Shown here in pieces: positions 1 through 7,743 of a stretch of 10,599 nt of DNA. The position numbers were made by a program, and so were the translations under genes. Where the stretch lies: assembly GCA_017881545.1 (NCBI GenBank), contig JADGQU010000056.1, forward strand, positions 1 to 10,599, given 5' to 3'. Below the pieces are notes generated by a model that saw nothing but the letters and a program-made list of their open reading frames with translations, had not been told where the DNA came from and made no database searches. This stretch comes from Gemmatimonadaceae bacterium. GTDB lineage: Bacteria > Gemmatimonadota > Gemmatimonadetes > Gemmatimonadales > Gemmatimonadaceae. The first letter of the stretch is position 1. Each line of letters opens with the position of its first letter.

Positions 1-319
1 GATCGAGAAAATCCCCTTCGGCCTCGAGGTCGTCGGGGCCGGGGACATCGACCGTGAAGCGGTGGTGGATGAACGAGAACAGCTCGCGCTTCACCACCGC
101 GAGCAGGTCCGTCCCGCGCCATAGCTCGTACGTCGGACCCCAGTTAAGAAGCCGTTGGTCGATATATACGAGCTCGTTCCCCGCGGTGTCCTGGAACGAG
201 AGCTTGTCCCCGAAGCTGAACAACTTCCCCTTCACGAGGTAAGCGTCGCGTTCGTTCTCGTCCTTGATCGTGAAACTGTCTGCCAGCGATAGCAACTTCT
301 GCCGCATCACATAGCGCAT
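1..319 (-). CDS. LURP-one-related / Tubby C2-like family protein, 3' end cut by window edge
   Basis: The first 106 codons are present and the gene runs off the left edge. The translation begins MRYVMRQKLLSL and contains FTIKDENE, a GDKLSFQD segment and the stretch FTVDVPGPDDLEAEGDF near the visible end. I recognise this series of short beta-strand repeats as the LURP-one-related (LOR, PF04525; YxjI-like) family, whose fold resembles the Tubby C-terminal domain and phospholipid scramblases. Bacterial members are about 160-170 residues, so roughly 60 are missing. Their biochemical role is not established; a lipid- or membrane-binding role is inferred from the fold. The start ATG (317-319) is supported by AGGA (327-330 on the complementary strand) with 7-nt spacing. 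There is no signal peptide, so the protein is probably cytoplasmic. It lies downstream of the DinB gene on the same strand with a 105-bp gap. Confidence 0.85.
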   Translation of the reverse strand, partial: MRYVMRQKLLSLADSFTIKDENERDAYLVKGKLFSFGDKLSFQDTAGNELVYIDQRLLNWGPTYELWRGTDLLAVVKRELFSFIHHRFTVDVPGPDDLEAEGDFLD

Positions 320-424
320 TGATAGGTCCTGTCAGAGACGGGTTAGGAGACTAGTGGGAAGGAGGATGCCCTCGCCCGACTGACCGGCGATGGACCCAGA
401 ACCGCACGATGGCAGCAGCAGGAA
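320..424. other. Intergenic region between DinB-family and LURP-one genes
   Basis: This 105-bp gap separates two minus-strand genes. Apart from the AGGA ribosome-binding site at 327-330 I see no convincing promoter pair and no hairpin followed by a T-tract, so it is unclear whether the LURP-one gene has its own promoter or is read through from the DinB gene. Confidence 0.5.
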
Positions 425-1006
425 TCACTGGCGCACGTCACGCTGCAGAACCCTGAAGTAAGCTGTCCACGGCCCCACGGCATTGGTATACGCGCGAGCC
501 ATGGTCCGCGTGATCTGGGCGATGTGCGAAAGGTCGTGAACAACCCACGTGGCGAGCAACTGCCGCATCGTCACCGCCCCGAACTCAGGATGCTCGCCCG
601 TCAGCCCCATGTCCTTCGCCTTCAGATTCCATCCGCGCAGCGTCGCGACATTGCCCGACCGCAGCTTGTCGAACTCCTCCAGCAGATCCTCGAGCGGCCG
701 TTCCGATTTCAGCTCGGCGAACCGGTCGAACGGATCGAACCGCCGGTAGCTCTCCTGCTTGAGGATTATCCGGGCGCGCGGAATCCAGTCCGTCCTCTCA
801 CCATGGATGAGGTGCGCAACGACCTCCCGCGGGCTCCAGGTGTCCGGTCCCTCGTCCACTCGCGTCCAACCCTCCGGTAGCTGGTCGAGCAGCGTCGACA
901 ACACCGCCGGCGTTCGCTCCAGAATTGGAATCGCTTCCTCTAGCTTAAAGTCCAAAGCCTCTCCCGCACGTCCATAGCCAATGATACGCTCCTGCGCGTT
1001 CGTCAA
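425..1006 (-). CDS. DinB-family protein (putative metal-dependent hydrolase/transferase fold)
   Basis: The 193-residue product has the pattern of the DinB/YfiT four-helix-bundle superfamily: an early helix ending in TWSPREVVAHLIHGE (His65, His68) and a late HDLSHIAQI helix (His157, His161). The histidines of these two helices form the metal site in DinB-fold proteins. Family members include thiol-dependent transferases and DNA-damage-induced proteins, but most bacterial copies have no assigned reaction, so no specific substrate is claimed. The start is a TTG (1004-1006) with a purine-rich AGGGAAAAG upstream on the same strand; no ATG fits nearby, and the N-terminus TNAQERIIGYGRAGEAL reads like other family members. 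No signal peptide is visible, so it is likely cytoplasmic. It is divergent from the peptidase operon across a 79-bp region. Confidence 0.88.
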   Translation of the reverse strand: MTNAQERIIGYGRAGEALDFKLEEAIPILERTPAVLSTLLDQLPEGWTRVDEGPDTWSPREVVAHLIHGERTDWIPRARIILKQESYRRFDPFDRFAELKSERPLEDLLEEFDKLRSGNVATLRGWNLKAKDMGLTGEHPEFGAVTMRQLLATWVVHDLSHIAQITRTMARAYTNAVGPWTAYFRVLQRDVRQ

Positions 1007-1036
1007 CTACTTTTCCCTGCGCTAAATTGTTTCGCT

Positions 1037-1066
1037 TGGCCGCTTTGGCTGTTCCTTAGGCGGCCA
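1037..1066. repeat. Inverted repeat in the divergent DinB / peptidase intergenic region
   Basis: The arms TGGCCGC (1037-1043) and GCGGCCA (1060-1066) are perfect 7-bp complements separated by 16 nt. They sit 10 nt upstream of the GGAG ribosome-binding site of the first M1 peptidase gene and within the 79-bp divergent spacer. The repeat could be an operator or a 5'-UTR stem. Neither is proven, and no clear -35/-10 pair was identified on either strand. Confidence 0.35.
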
Positions 1067-1076
1067 TCTCTTTCTT

Positions 1077-1080
1077 GGAG
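1077..1080 (+). promoter_or_regulatory. Ribosome-binding site that fixes the first M1 peptidase start
   Basis: GGAG lies 5 nt upstream of the ATG at 1086. An in-frame GTG at 1080, two codons earlier, overlaps this motif and has no ribosome-binding site of its own, so the ATG is preferred. Confidence 0.7.
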
Positions 1081-1085
1081 TGAGA

Positions 1086-3161
1086 ATGTCTGCTCGCACG
1101 TTGTTCGCTCTCGCCGTCCCCGTTGTTCTTGCATTCGCTCCTTCAGCTTTGACGGCTCAATCGACCGCGACTGCACCTCCCGGTGCGACGAGATCTCAGC
1201 CCAGGGCACAAACGAAATATCCCGAGCGCCCGGTACGCCGAGACATTCCGATGACGAACTCGATCAGGCGCGCATTCGCCGCGGGGACCAGGGACTCCAC
1301 CGGCCGGCCGGGGCGCAACTACTGGCAGCTCTGGACCGATTACAAGATCAACGCCCGTCTCGACTCTGCGACATCGGTGGTCTCGGGGCGCGAGACCGTC
1401 ACTTTCCGCAACAACAGCGACTCGGCTATGCGGTCGGTGGTGTTGCGACTCGATCAGAACATTTTCAGAGGTGAAGCGCCACACGCCGGTGCGATGGATG
1501 CCCTCACCGACGGAATGAGGATCACGAGACTCGTCGTGAACGGTCAGACCTTGGCAGTATCGGACACGGCCGGCAGTCCGATCCCGGGTTCGACGCGGCG
1601 CACGACTCCTCTTTCGCGCGTCCTCTCGCAAACTTCGGCGCGCATCCCGCTGGCGACGCCGATCGCCGCTCACTCGAGCGGGACGATCGAAGCTGATTGG
1701 AGCTTTCGGGTTCCGCGCACCGACGGCCCGCGCGGATTCCGTATGGGCCGCTGGGCCGACACGCTCTACCAGGTCGCCCAATGGTACCCGCGAGTTGCGG
1801 TGTTCGACGATCTCCGCGACGGAGGCTGGGATACCGACCCATACCTCGGCAACGGCGAGTTCTACAATAATTTCGGTCACTTCGACGTGAGCATCGATGT
1901 GCCGGCGGGCTGGATCGTGGGCGCGACAGGCGTTCTTCAGAACCCGACGGAAGTTCTCACGCCGACCGCGCGCGAGCGGCTCTCGCACGTTCTCGAATCG
2001 GATTCCACGCGCACGATCGTCTCGGCCGCCGAACGCGGTCCCGGGAAATCGACCGCGGCGGGGACGGCTGGTCGACTCGTTTGGCGCTTCGTTGCCGACA
2101 CCGTCGGCGATTTCGCGTGGGGGACGTCGAATCAGTTCGTCTGGGATGCGTCGAGCGCCACGATTCCGAGTCGCGGTCGGGTGCCATTCAATGTCCTCTA
2201 TCTGCCCGGCCACGCCCAGGGATATGCCCAGGGCCCGAACGTGGTCCGCCACGCGCTCGAGTTCTACTCGAAGCTCTGGATGCCGTACGCATTCCCACAG
2301 CTGACGATGGTCGATGGACCCGAGCTGGGAATGGAATACCCGATGTTCATCATGTCGGCGGTGTTCGCGGCTGATCACGAAACCGGGCACGAGTGGTGGC
2401 CGATGATGGTCGGCGTCAACGAAACCTGGTACGGCTGGATGGACGAGGGATTCAATCAATACATGAACATCCTCTCGGATGCCGATCTCGAGAAGAAGCC
2501 GTACACGCTCGACAGCCTGGGGATGTCCTACGGACGCATCAGCGGCAACGAGCTGGAGCCGACACTCATGTGGGACGAGAATTACGCGGGCCCGCTCTAC
2601 GGATTCGTTGCCTACGGGAAAGCGCCGCTCATGCTTTCGTCCTTGGGCGGAGTTGTCGGCGACAGCGCGGTGTGGCGGGCGATGAGCGACTACGCCAAGG
2701 CGTGGCGCTTCAAGCACCCGTCACCGTGGGACTACGCCAATTTCATGGACAACGCGCTCCACCAGGACCTCGGATGGTTCTGGAACTACTGGCTCTTCAC
2801 GACCGAATCGGTCGATGGCTCGATTCAGGATGTGAAGACGACGGGCCGACGGACGGCGGTGACGATTCACCAGGCCGGACAGATGCCATCGCCCGTAATC
2901 CTGAAAGTCGAATTCGCGACGACGGGTAGCGCGATCAGGCCCATGGCCAACAGCAGAATGTCTGACGCCAATACGGCTATCGTCACCTGGCCGGCCGATG
3001 TCTGGTTCGCCGGTAATCGCACCTTCACGGCGAATCTGGATTTTGGAGGACGCGCGATCACGAGGATCACTCTGGACCCGAACGGAAGATTCCCGGATCA
3101 CGACCCGACGGACAATGTGTGGCCGCGCACGCTTTCGTCAGTCAAGCCGCGGGGGAATTAA
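1086..3161 (+). CDS. Secreted M1-family zinc metallopeptidase (first copy)
   Basis: The 691-residue product begins with a signal peptide (hydrophobic core LFALAVPVVLAFAPSAL, likely cleavage after Ala24, ALTA|Q) followed by a low-complexity linker. A beta-rich N-terminal domain of the M1 type (about residues 75-370) precedes the catalytic domain. Zinc-site residues are complete: HETGH at 431-435 and, after exactly 18 residues, Glu454 in WMDEGF. The exopeptidase substrate motif GxMEN appears as GMEYP (415-419). Tyr510 in AYGKAP is the likely transition-state tyrosine. Known M1 enzymes remove N-terminal residues from peptides; aminopeptidase activity here is inferred from the motifs. It is the first gene of a three-gene unit, with the S9 peptidase starting 3 nt after its stop. 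The variant GMEYP and the large insert around residues 300-335 distinguish it from the second M1 gene, so the two are diverged paralogues and not a recent duplication. Confidence 0.93.
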   Translation: MSARTLFALAVPVVLAFAPSALTAQSTATAPPGATRSQPRAQTKYPERPVRRDIPMTNSIRRAFAAGTRDSTGRPGRNYWQLWTDYKINARLDSATSVVSGRETVTFRNNSDSAMRSVVLRLDQNIFRGEAPHAGAMDALTDGMRITRLVVNGQTLAVSDTAGSPIPGSTRRTTPLSRVLSQTSARIPLATPIAAHSSGTIEADWSFRVPRTDGPRGFRMGRWADTLYQVAQWYPRVAVFDDLRDGGWDTDPYLGNGEFYNNFGHFDVSIDVPAGWIVGATGVLQNPTEVLTPTARERLSHVLESDSTRTIVSAAERGPGKSTAAGTAGRLVWRFVADTVGDFAWGTSNQFVWDASSATIPSRGRVPFNVLYLPGHAQGYAQGPNVVRHALEFYSKLWMPYAFPQLTMVDGPELGMEYPMFIMSAVFAADHETGHEWWPMMVGVNETWYGWMDEGFNQYMNILSDADLEKKPYTLDSLGMSYGRISGNELEPTLMWDENYAGPLYGFVAYGKAPLMLSSLGGVVGDSAVWRAMSDYAKAWRFKHPSPWDYANFMDNALHQDLGWFWNYWLFTTESVDGSIQDVKTTGRRTAVTIHQAGQMPSPVILKVEFATTGSAIRPMANSRMSDANTAIVTWPADVWFAGNRTFTANLDFGGRAITRITLDPNGRFPDHDPTDNVWPRTLSSVKPRGN
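3151..3156 (+). promoter_or_regulatory. Ribosome-binding site of the S9 peptidase, inside the preceding gene
   Basis: GGGGGA lies in the last codons of the first M1 gene, 8 nt before the GTG start at 3165. It supports this start over the downstream ATG at 3231 and implies translational coupling. Confidence 0.6.
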
Positions 3162-3164
3162 CCC

Positions 3165-5417
3165 GTGCGCAACCGTAAGGAATTGCGCGCCCGTGCTGCG
3201 GCGCGCGCGACAATCCGATTCTTGTCAGCGATGTTCGGTGTCGCGCTGGTAGCGTTCGAGGTTAATGCGCAGCAGGCGCCGGTCGTCACCGCCGCGGACT
3301 ACGCGCGCGCGGAACGCTTCCTGAGGGAGAACGTGCTGCCGCTCGTCTCCGGGATGAGCGTTCAGCCGATGTGGCTCTCGGGGGACCGATTCGGGTATCG
3401 CACCAACGTGGGCGGCAAGAGCCAGTTCATTCTCGTCGATCCCTCCAAGGGCACTCGAGTTCCCTGCAGCCCCGAGACAGACCGCTGCGGCGGAGCGCTC
3501 GATCCTCGGGAGGTGTCTCGCGTACAAGTTGGCGGACAACGGCTGATAGGAACGCGGCCGGAATCCGTCTCGCCGGATGGAAAGCGCGCGGCTTTCATTC
3601 GCAGCTACAACCTGTGGGTGCGCGATGTCGCGACGGGCCGAGAGACCCAGCTCACCACTGACGGAGCGAAGGATTTCGGCTACGCGACGGACAACGCCGG
3701 CTGGGTGAAGAGCGACAGGCCGGTTCTCATCTGGTCGCCGGATTCAAGGAAGATCGCCACGTTCCAGCAGGACGAGCGCGGCGTCGGAGAGATGTATCTC
3801 GTCAACACGAAGGTCGGCCACCCGGAGCTGCAGGCGTGGAAGTATCCGCTACCCGGCGACAGTGTGATCGCGATGATCCAGCGCGTCGTGATCAACGCCG
3901 ACACCCCGCGCGTGATCCGCTTTCAGATGACGCCGGATGCTCATCGCTCCACGCTCTGCGATCACGTCATCTGCCGGGGCACCGAGTGGGCGGATGTGCA
4001 ATGGTATCCGGATGGCTCGCACATCGCTTTCGTTTCGACCTCGCGCGACCACAAGCACGAGGTATTTCGCGTCGCGGACGCCGCGACCGGAAGCGTTCGC
4101 GATGTCTTTCGCGAAGATGTCGCTACGCAGTTCGAGTCCGGGAATGGGATGGTCAACTGGCGCGCACTCCCGGCGTCCAACGAAGTAATCTGGTTCTCGG
4201 AGCGCGACGACTGGGGCCAGCTCTATCTCTACGATCTCACGACGGGGCAGCTCAAGAGCAAGATCACGAGCGGAGAAGGCAACGTCGCGCAGTTGCGCCG
4301 GGTGGACGAGAAGAGCAGAACGATCTGGTTCGTGGGGAACGCGAAGGAGCGCGGGCGCGATCCCTATTTCCGTCACTTCTACAAGATCGGGTTGGATGGA
4401 AAGGGCCTGACTCTCCTCACTCCTGAAAACGCTGATCACGATATCGCGCTGTCACAATCCGGTCAGTACTTCATCGATAGCTATTCGACGCCTGAAATAA
4501 CGCCGGTCACCGTGGTGCGCGATCTGAATGGCAAGAGCATCGTCACGCTCGAGAAGGGGGATATCACGGGATTGCGCGCGATTCGATGGAAAGCGCCGAT
4601 GCCCATCACCGTCAAGGCGCGCGACGGCAAGACCGATCTCTACGGCCTCATGTACGTGCCCACGAATCTGGATCGCACGAAGAAGTATCCGATCGTCAAT
4701 CACATCTATCCGGGTCCACAGACGGGAAGCGTCGGCGGCCGCAGCTTCTCACCCGCGCGCGGCGATGCGCAGGCGCTGGCCGAGCTGGGGTTCATCGTCG
4801 TGGAAATCGACGGGATGGGGACGCCGTGGAGATCGAAGTCGTTCCACGACGCCTATTTCGGCAGGATGGGCGACAACACGTTGCCCGATCAGGTCGCGGC
4901 GATGAAGGAGCTCGCCGCCCGTTACCCGTGGATCGACCTCAATCGCGCCGGAATCTATGGACACTCGGGCGGCGGATTCGCCGCCGCCGATGCGATGTTC
5001 CGCTACCCGGACTTCTTCAAGGTCGGGATCTCCGAGGCGGGCAACCACGACCAGCGCGAATACGAAGACGACTGGGGCGAGAGATACCAGGGCTTGCTCG
5101 TCCGCACCCCCGACGGCAGCGACAGCTACGCTCCTGAAGCGAATCAGCTCCTCGCGAAGAATCTGAAAGGGAAGCTCCTTCTCGCGCACGGCACCATGGA
5201 CGACAACGTTCCCCCGTACAACACGCTTCTCGTCGTCAACGAGCTGATCAGGGCAAACAAGGATTTCGATCTGATCCTCCTTCCCAACCGCGCCCACGGA
5301 TTCGGCAACGAGCCCTACATGGTCCGACGTCGCTGGGATTATTTCGTGAAGTACCTGCTCGGCGCCGAGCCGCCCAAGGAGTTCCAGATTGGTGCCGGGC
5401 GGGGGAGAGATCGGTGA
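3165..5417 (+). CDS. Secreted S9-family serine peptidase with DPP-IV beta-propeller domain
   Basis: The 750-residue product has a long basic N-region, a hydrophobic core (about residues 19-31) and probable cleavage after VNA35|QQ. A DPP-IV-type beta-propeller domain spans roughly residues 60-460 (with WSPDSRKIA at 190-198), followed by an alpha/beta-hydrolase catalytic domain. The triad is complete: Ser601 in GHSGGG, Asp679 in HGTMDDN, His711 in RAHGFG. The spacings 78 and 32 equal those of human DPP-IV (630/708/740). Tyr515 in IYPGP matches the oxyanion tyrosine. The family releases dipeptides from peptide N-termini, but the DWxYEEE glutamate motif that binds the free amine is absent: the equivalent region reads GWVKSDRP (179-186). 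Four cysteines in two close pairs (PCSPETDRC, LCDHVIC) could form disulphides outside the cytoplasm. The GTG start lies 3 nt after the upstream stop, and the next gene overlaps by 4 bp. Confidence 0.93.
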   Translation: MRNRKELRARAAARATIRFLSAMFGVALVAFEVNAQQAPVVTAADYARAERFLRENVLPLVSGMSVQPMWLSGDRFGYRTNVGGKSQFILVDPSKGTRVPCSPETDRCGGALDPREVSRVQVGGQRLIGTRPESVSPDGKRAAFIRSYNLWVRDVATGRETQLTTDGAKDFGYATDNAGWVKSDRPVLIWSPDSRKIATFQQDERGVGEMYLVNTKVGHPELQAWKYPLPGDSVIAMIQRVVINADTPRVIRFQMTPDAHRSTLCDHVICRGTEWADVQWYPDGSHIAFVSTSRDHKHEVFRVADAATGSVRDVFREDVATQFESGNGMVNWRALPASNEVIWFSERDDWGQLYLYDLTTGQLKSKITSGEGNVAQLRRVDEKSRTIWFVGNAKERGRDPYFRHFYKIGLDGKGLTLLTPENADHDIALSQSGQYFIDSYSTPEITPVTVVRDLNGKSIVTLEKGDITGLRAIRWKAPMPITVKARDGKTDLYGLMYVPTNLDRTKKYPIVNHIYPGPQTGSVGGRSFSPARGDAQALAELGFIVVEIDGMGTPWRSKSFHDAYFGRMGDNTLPDQVAAMKELAARYPWIDLNRAGIYGHSGGGFAAADAMFRYPDFFKVGISEAGNHDQREYEDDWGERYQGLLVRTPDGSDSYAPEANQLLAKNLKGKLLLAHGTMDDNVPPYNTLLVVNELIRANKDFDLILLPNRAHGFGNEPYMVRRRWDYFVKYLLGAEPPKEFQIGAGRGRDR

Positions 5418-7111
5418 TCGAAAGAACGGTAGTCTTTCTTTGCAGTTGCCTTGCAGCGGCGCCCGTGACTCTGGCGGCGCAGGCCGCCCCGCCGGTTTTT
5501 ACTCACGCCGACACAATCCGTGGATCGAACACTCCACAGCGCGCCTGGTGGGACGCCGCGTTTTATGACCTGCACGTCAAGGCGAATCCCGCCGACAGCA
5601 CCATCACGGGCTACAACGCGATCACCTATCGCGTGCTCAAGCCGGCTCCTGCACGCGAGATGCAGATTGATCTGCAGATGCCGCTCCTCGTCGACAGCAT
5701 CGTCCAGGACGGACTCGAGCTCAGCGCTCGCCGCGACGGCAACGCTTTCTTCATCACGCTGATCGCGCCGCAGAGAATTGGAGCGAAGAAGACGATCTCC
5801 GTTTACTACCACGGCAAGCCGACCGTCGCGACTCGCCCGCCGTGGGATGGCGGATTCGTGTGGGCGCGCGACAGCCTCGCCCGCGACTGGGTCGTGACTG
5901 CCAACGAAGGCACTGGCGCCAGCGTGTGGTGGCCGAACAAAGACAACTATTCGGACGAGCCCGATAGCCAGCGGATCGCGATTACGGTTCCCGATTCACT
6001 GTTTGATGTCTCGAATGGCCGCTTACGGCGCACGACACCTAACGGCGACGGAACCACAAGCTACGAGTGGTTCGTCAAAAATCCGATCAACAACTACGAC
6101 GTCACCGTCAACGCCGGACACTACGCGCACTTCGGTGACGTCTATCAGGGAGAGAAGGGGAAGCTCACCCTCGATTTCTACGCGCTCGACTATCACGCCG
6201 ACACCGCGAAGAAACAGTTTCAACAGGTGAAGCCGATGCTGCAGTGCTTCGAGAGCTGGTTCGGCCCGTTCCCCTGGTACGAGGACGGCTACAAGCTTGT
6301 CGAGCCTCCGCATCTCGGCATGGAGCACCAGAGTGCGGTCGCCTACGGCAATCATTACAAGAACGGTTATCTCGGGCGTGACCGGTCAGCGACCGGTCAC
6401 GGATTGCAGTGGGACTTCATCATCATCCACGAGAGCGCGCACGAGTGGTTCGGCAATAGCATCACGATGAAGGATGCGGCCGACATGTGGATACACGAGA
6501 GCTTCGCGACTTACGCGGAGGGTCTGTACACGGAATGCCAGCAGGGAAAGAAAGCGGGCGCCGAGTACACGATCGGGCAGCGAAAGCTGATTAGAAACGA
6601 CATCCCGATAATCGGCATCTACGGGCTGAACCACGAAGGCTCGGGCGACATGTACGACAAGGGCGGTAACATGCTGCACACCGTTCGCCAGCTCGTCGAC
6701 GACGACACCCGCTGGCGCGGAATCCTGCGCGGGCTGGGCAAGACCTTCTGGCACCAGACAGTGACCACCAAACAGATCGAGGATTACATCAGCCGCCGGT
6801 CGGGGATGGATCTGAGCAAGGTGTTCGACGAGTATCTGCGTACGACGATGGTTCCGACGCTCGAGTACAAGCTCGAGGGGCAGAAGCTCTCCTACCGCTG
6901 GACCAATGTCGTGCCCAGGTTTGCGATGCCGGTGAAGGTCACGACATCGGCGGGCACCTACTCATGGATCAGGCCAACCGAGGCGTGGAAGACGATGGCC
7001 GTGAAGCTGAGCCGGCCTGAGGATTTTCGCGTCGACCAGAACTTCTACGTCAACGCGAAGGATCTCCTCAAGCCGGCTCCGGACTCAACTACCGACCGTA
7101 AAGGCCTGTAA
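5414..7111 (+). CDS. Secreted M1-family zinc metallopeptidase (second copy)
   Basis: The 565-residue product has a signal peptide (VVFLCSCLAAAPVTLAA, probable cleavage after Ala22) and a compact M1 architecture: N-terminal beta domain (about 40-240) and thermolysin-like catalytic domain (about 250-500). Catalytic residues are HESAH at 339-343, third zinc ligand Glu362 (18 residues later), GMEHQ at 302-306 in place of GAMEN, and Tyr414 in MYDKGG, the classical YxKG position. Members of this family hydrolyse N-terminal residues from peptides; the short C-terminal region and GMEH variant resemble bacterial secreted M1 proteins rather than PepN. The GTG start overlaps the S9 stop in GTGA, with GGAG 6 nt upstream, so translation is probably coupled. 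The last 23 bp overlap the convergent PEBP gene. Cysteines at 10 and 12 lie within the signal peptide and do not form a good lipobox. Confidence 0.93.
   Translation: MIERTVVFLCSCLAAAPVTLAAQAAPPVFTHADTIRGSNTPQRAWWDAAFYDLHVKANPADSTITGYNAITYRVLKPAPAREMQIDLQMPLLVDSIVQDGLELSARRDGNAFFITLIAPQRIGAKKTISVYYHGKPTVATRPPWDGGFVWARDSLARDWVVTANEGTGASVWWPNKDNYSDEPDSQRIAITVPDSLFDVSNGRLRRTTPNGDGTTSYEWFVKNPINNYDVTVNAGHYAHFGDVYQGEKGKLTLDFYALDYHADTAKKQFQQVKPMLQCFESWFGPFPWYEDGYKLVEPPHLGMEHQSAVAYGNHYKNGYLGRDRSATGHGLQWDFIIIHESAHEWFGNSITMKDAADMWIHESFATYAEGLYTECQQGKKAGAEYTIGQRKLIRNDIPIIGIYGLNHEGSGDMYDKGGNMLHTVRQLVDDDTRWRGILRGLGKTFWHQTVTTKQIEDYISRRSGMDLSKVFDEYLRTTMVPTLEYKLEGQKLSYRWTNVVPRFAMPVKVTTSAGTYSWIRPTEAWKTMAVKLSRPEDFRVDQNFYVNAKDLLKPAPDSTTDRKGL
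6378..6400. repeat. Near-perfect palindrome inside the second M1 peptidase gene
   Basis: The arms GTGACCGGTC (6378-6387) and GACCGGTCAC (6391-6400) are exact 10-bp reverse complements with a 3-nt spacer. The element is also a direct repeat of GACCGGTCA. It encodes the segment RDRSATGH just upstream of the HEXXH motif. It may be a protein-binding site or simply a chance result of coding constraints. Confidence 0.5.
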
Positions 7112-7706
7112 CGCGCGCGGTCGCGAGCTTGTTGGCGTTCAGATTGTACCCAACCATCGCCGCCGTCGCGTCACCGGGAAGGTCGAGTTTGTCCACCTTC
7201 AGCGCGAACAGCGTGAAGTGATAGTGGTGGGGCTTGTCGCCCTTTGGGGGACACGGCCCGCCATATCCCTTCGTTCCGAAGTCGGTCCTCCCCTGCACGC
7301 TTCCGCTCGGCGCGTTCTTGCCATTGCCAGCTCCCGCCACGAGCTCGGTGGTTGTTGCAGGAATGTTGTACATCACCCAGTGCCACCACCCGCTGCCCGT
7401 CGGAGCATCCGGATCGTACGCCGTTACAGCAAACGATTTGGTTCCGGCGGGTGCGTTGATCCAGTGGAGATAGGGTGAGATGTTCTGGCCGGTGCATCCC
7501 ATTCCGTTAAAGGCGTGCGCCAACGTGATGCGCCCCTTCGATGCGAGATCGGGAGCATGCAAGGTGAAGCGCTTTCCCTGAGTGGCTTCAACTCTCGCTT
7601 TGCTTTTCGGTGCATCGGCTCTTTTTGCGGCCGTGATCGCTAGCGCACCGGTAATTATCGCGGCCGCAGCGACTGCTACGCGCCAGTTTTGCCCTGACTT
7701 CCACAT
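7089..7706 (-). CDS. Exported PEBP / YbhB-YbcL-type (Raf kinase inhibitor-like) protein
   Basis: The 205-residue product contains the phosphatidylethanolamine-binding protein signatures: DPDAP (98-102) followed by GWWHWVMYNIP, and GPCPP (150-154) followed by HHYHF (160-164). These residues line the anion-binding pocket in the family. The N-terminus carries a hydrophobic segment (about residues 9-27) that looks like a signal peptide or anchor. Bacterial PEBP-like proteins bind small anionic or phospholipid-like ligands, but their physiological roles are poorly known. The ATG at 7704-7706 is chosen because a strong AGGAGG lies 8 nt upstream; the open frame extends 67 codons further upstream, but that part overlaps the DUF1761 gene and reads as a shadow. 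The 3' end overlaps the convergent M1 gene by 23 bp. It is the last gene of the minus-strand run, 37 bp after the DUF1761 gene. Confidence 0.92.
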   Translation of the reverse strand: MWKSGQNWRVAVAAAAIITGALAITAAKRADAPKSKARVEATQGKRFTLHAPDLASKGRITLAHAFNGMGCTGQNISPYLHWINAPAGTKSFAVTAYDPDAPTGSGWWHWVMYNIPATTTELVAGAGNGKNAPSGSVQGRTDFGTKGYGGPCPPKGDKPHHYHFTLFALKVDKLDLPGDATAAMVGYNLNANKLATARVTGLYGR

Positions 7707-7714
7707 TGTGTATT

Positions 7715-7720
7715 CCTCCT
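7715..7720 (-). promoter_or_regulatory. Strong ribosome-binding site that fixes the PEBP start
   Basis: AGGAGG on the minus strand is followed after 8 nt by ATG at 7704-7706. This places the start well inside a longer open frame and leaves the preceding DUF1761 gene intact. Confidence 0.85.
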
Positions 7721-7743
7721 GATTGGCCGAATGAAACTTCGCG

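Noticed and set aside
1143..2717. A 524-codon open frame on the minus strand, opposite the first M1 peptidase gene
   Set aside because: It is very rich in Arg, His and Val with no recognisable domain, has no ribosome-binding site, and lies fully antisense to a gene with complete catalytic motifs. Long antisense frames are expected in GC-rich DNA.
3849..4439. A 196-codon minus-strand open frame inside the S9 gene
   Set aside because: No start signal, no recognisable motif, and fully antisense to the propeller domain of a clear peptidase gene.
5441..5452. Possible lipobox in the signal peptide of the second M1 peptidase (cysteines 10 and 12)
   Set aside because: The residues before each cysteine do not fit the usual Leu-Ala/Ser-Gly/Ala-Cys pattern, and a standard signal peptidase I site (TLAA|Q) follows.
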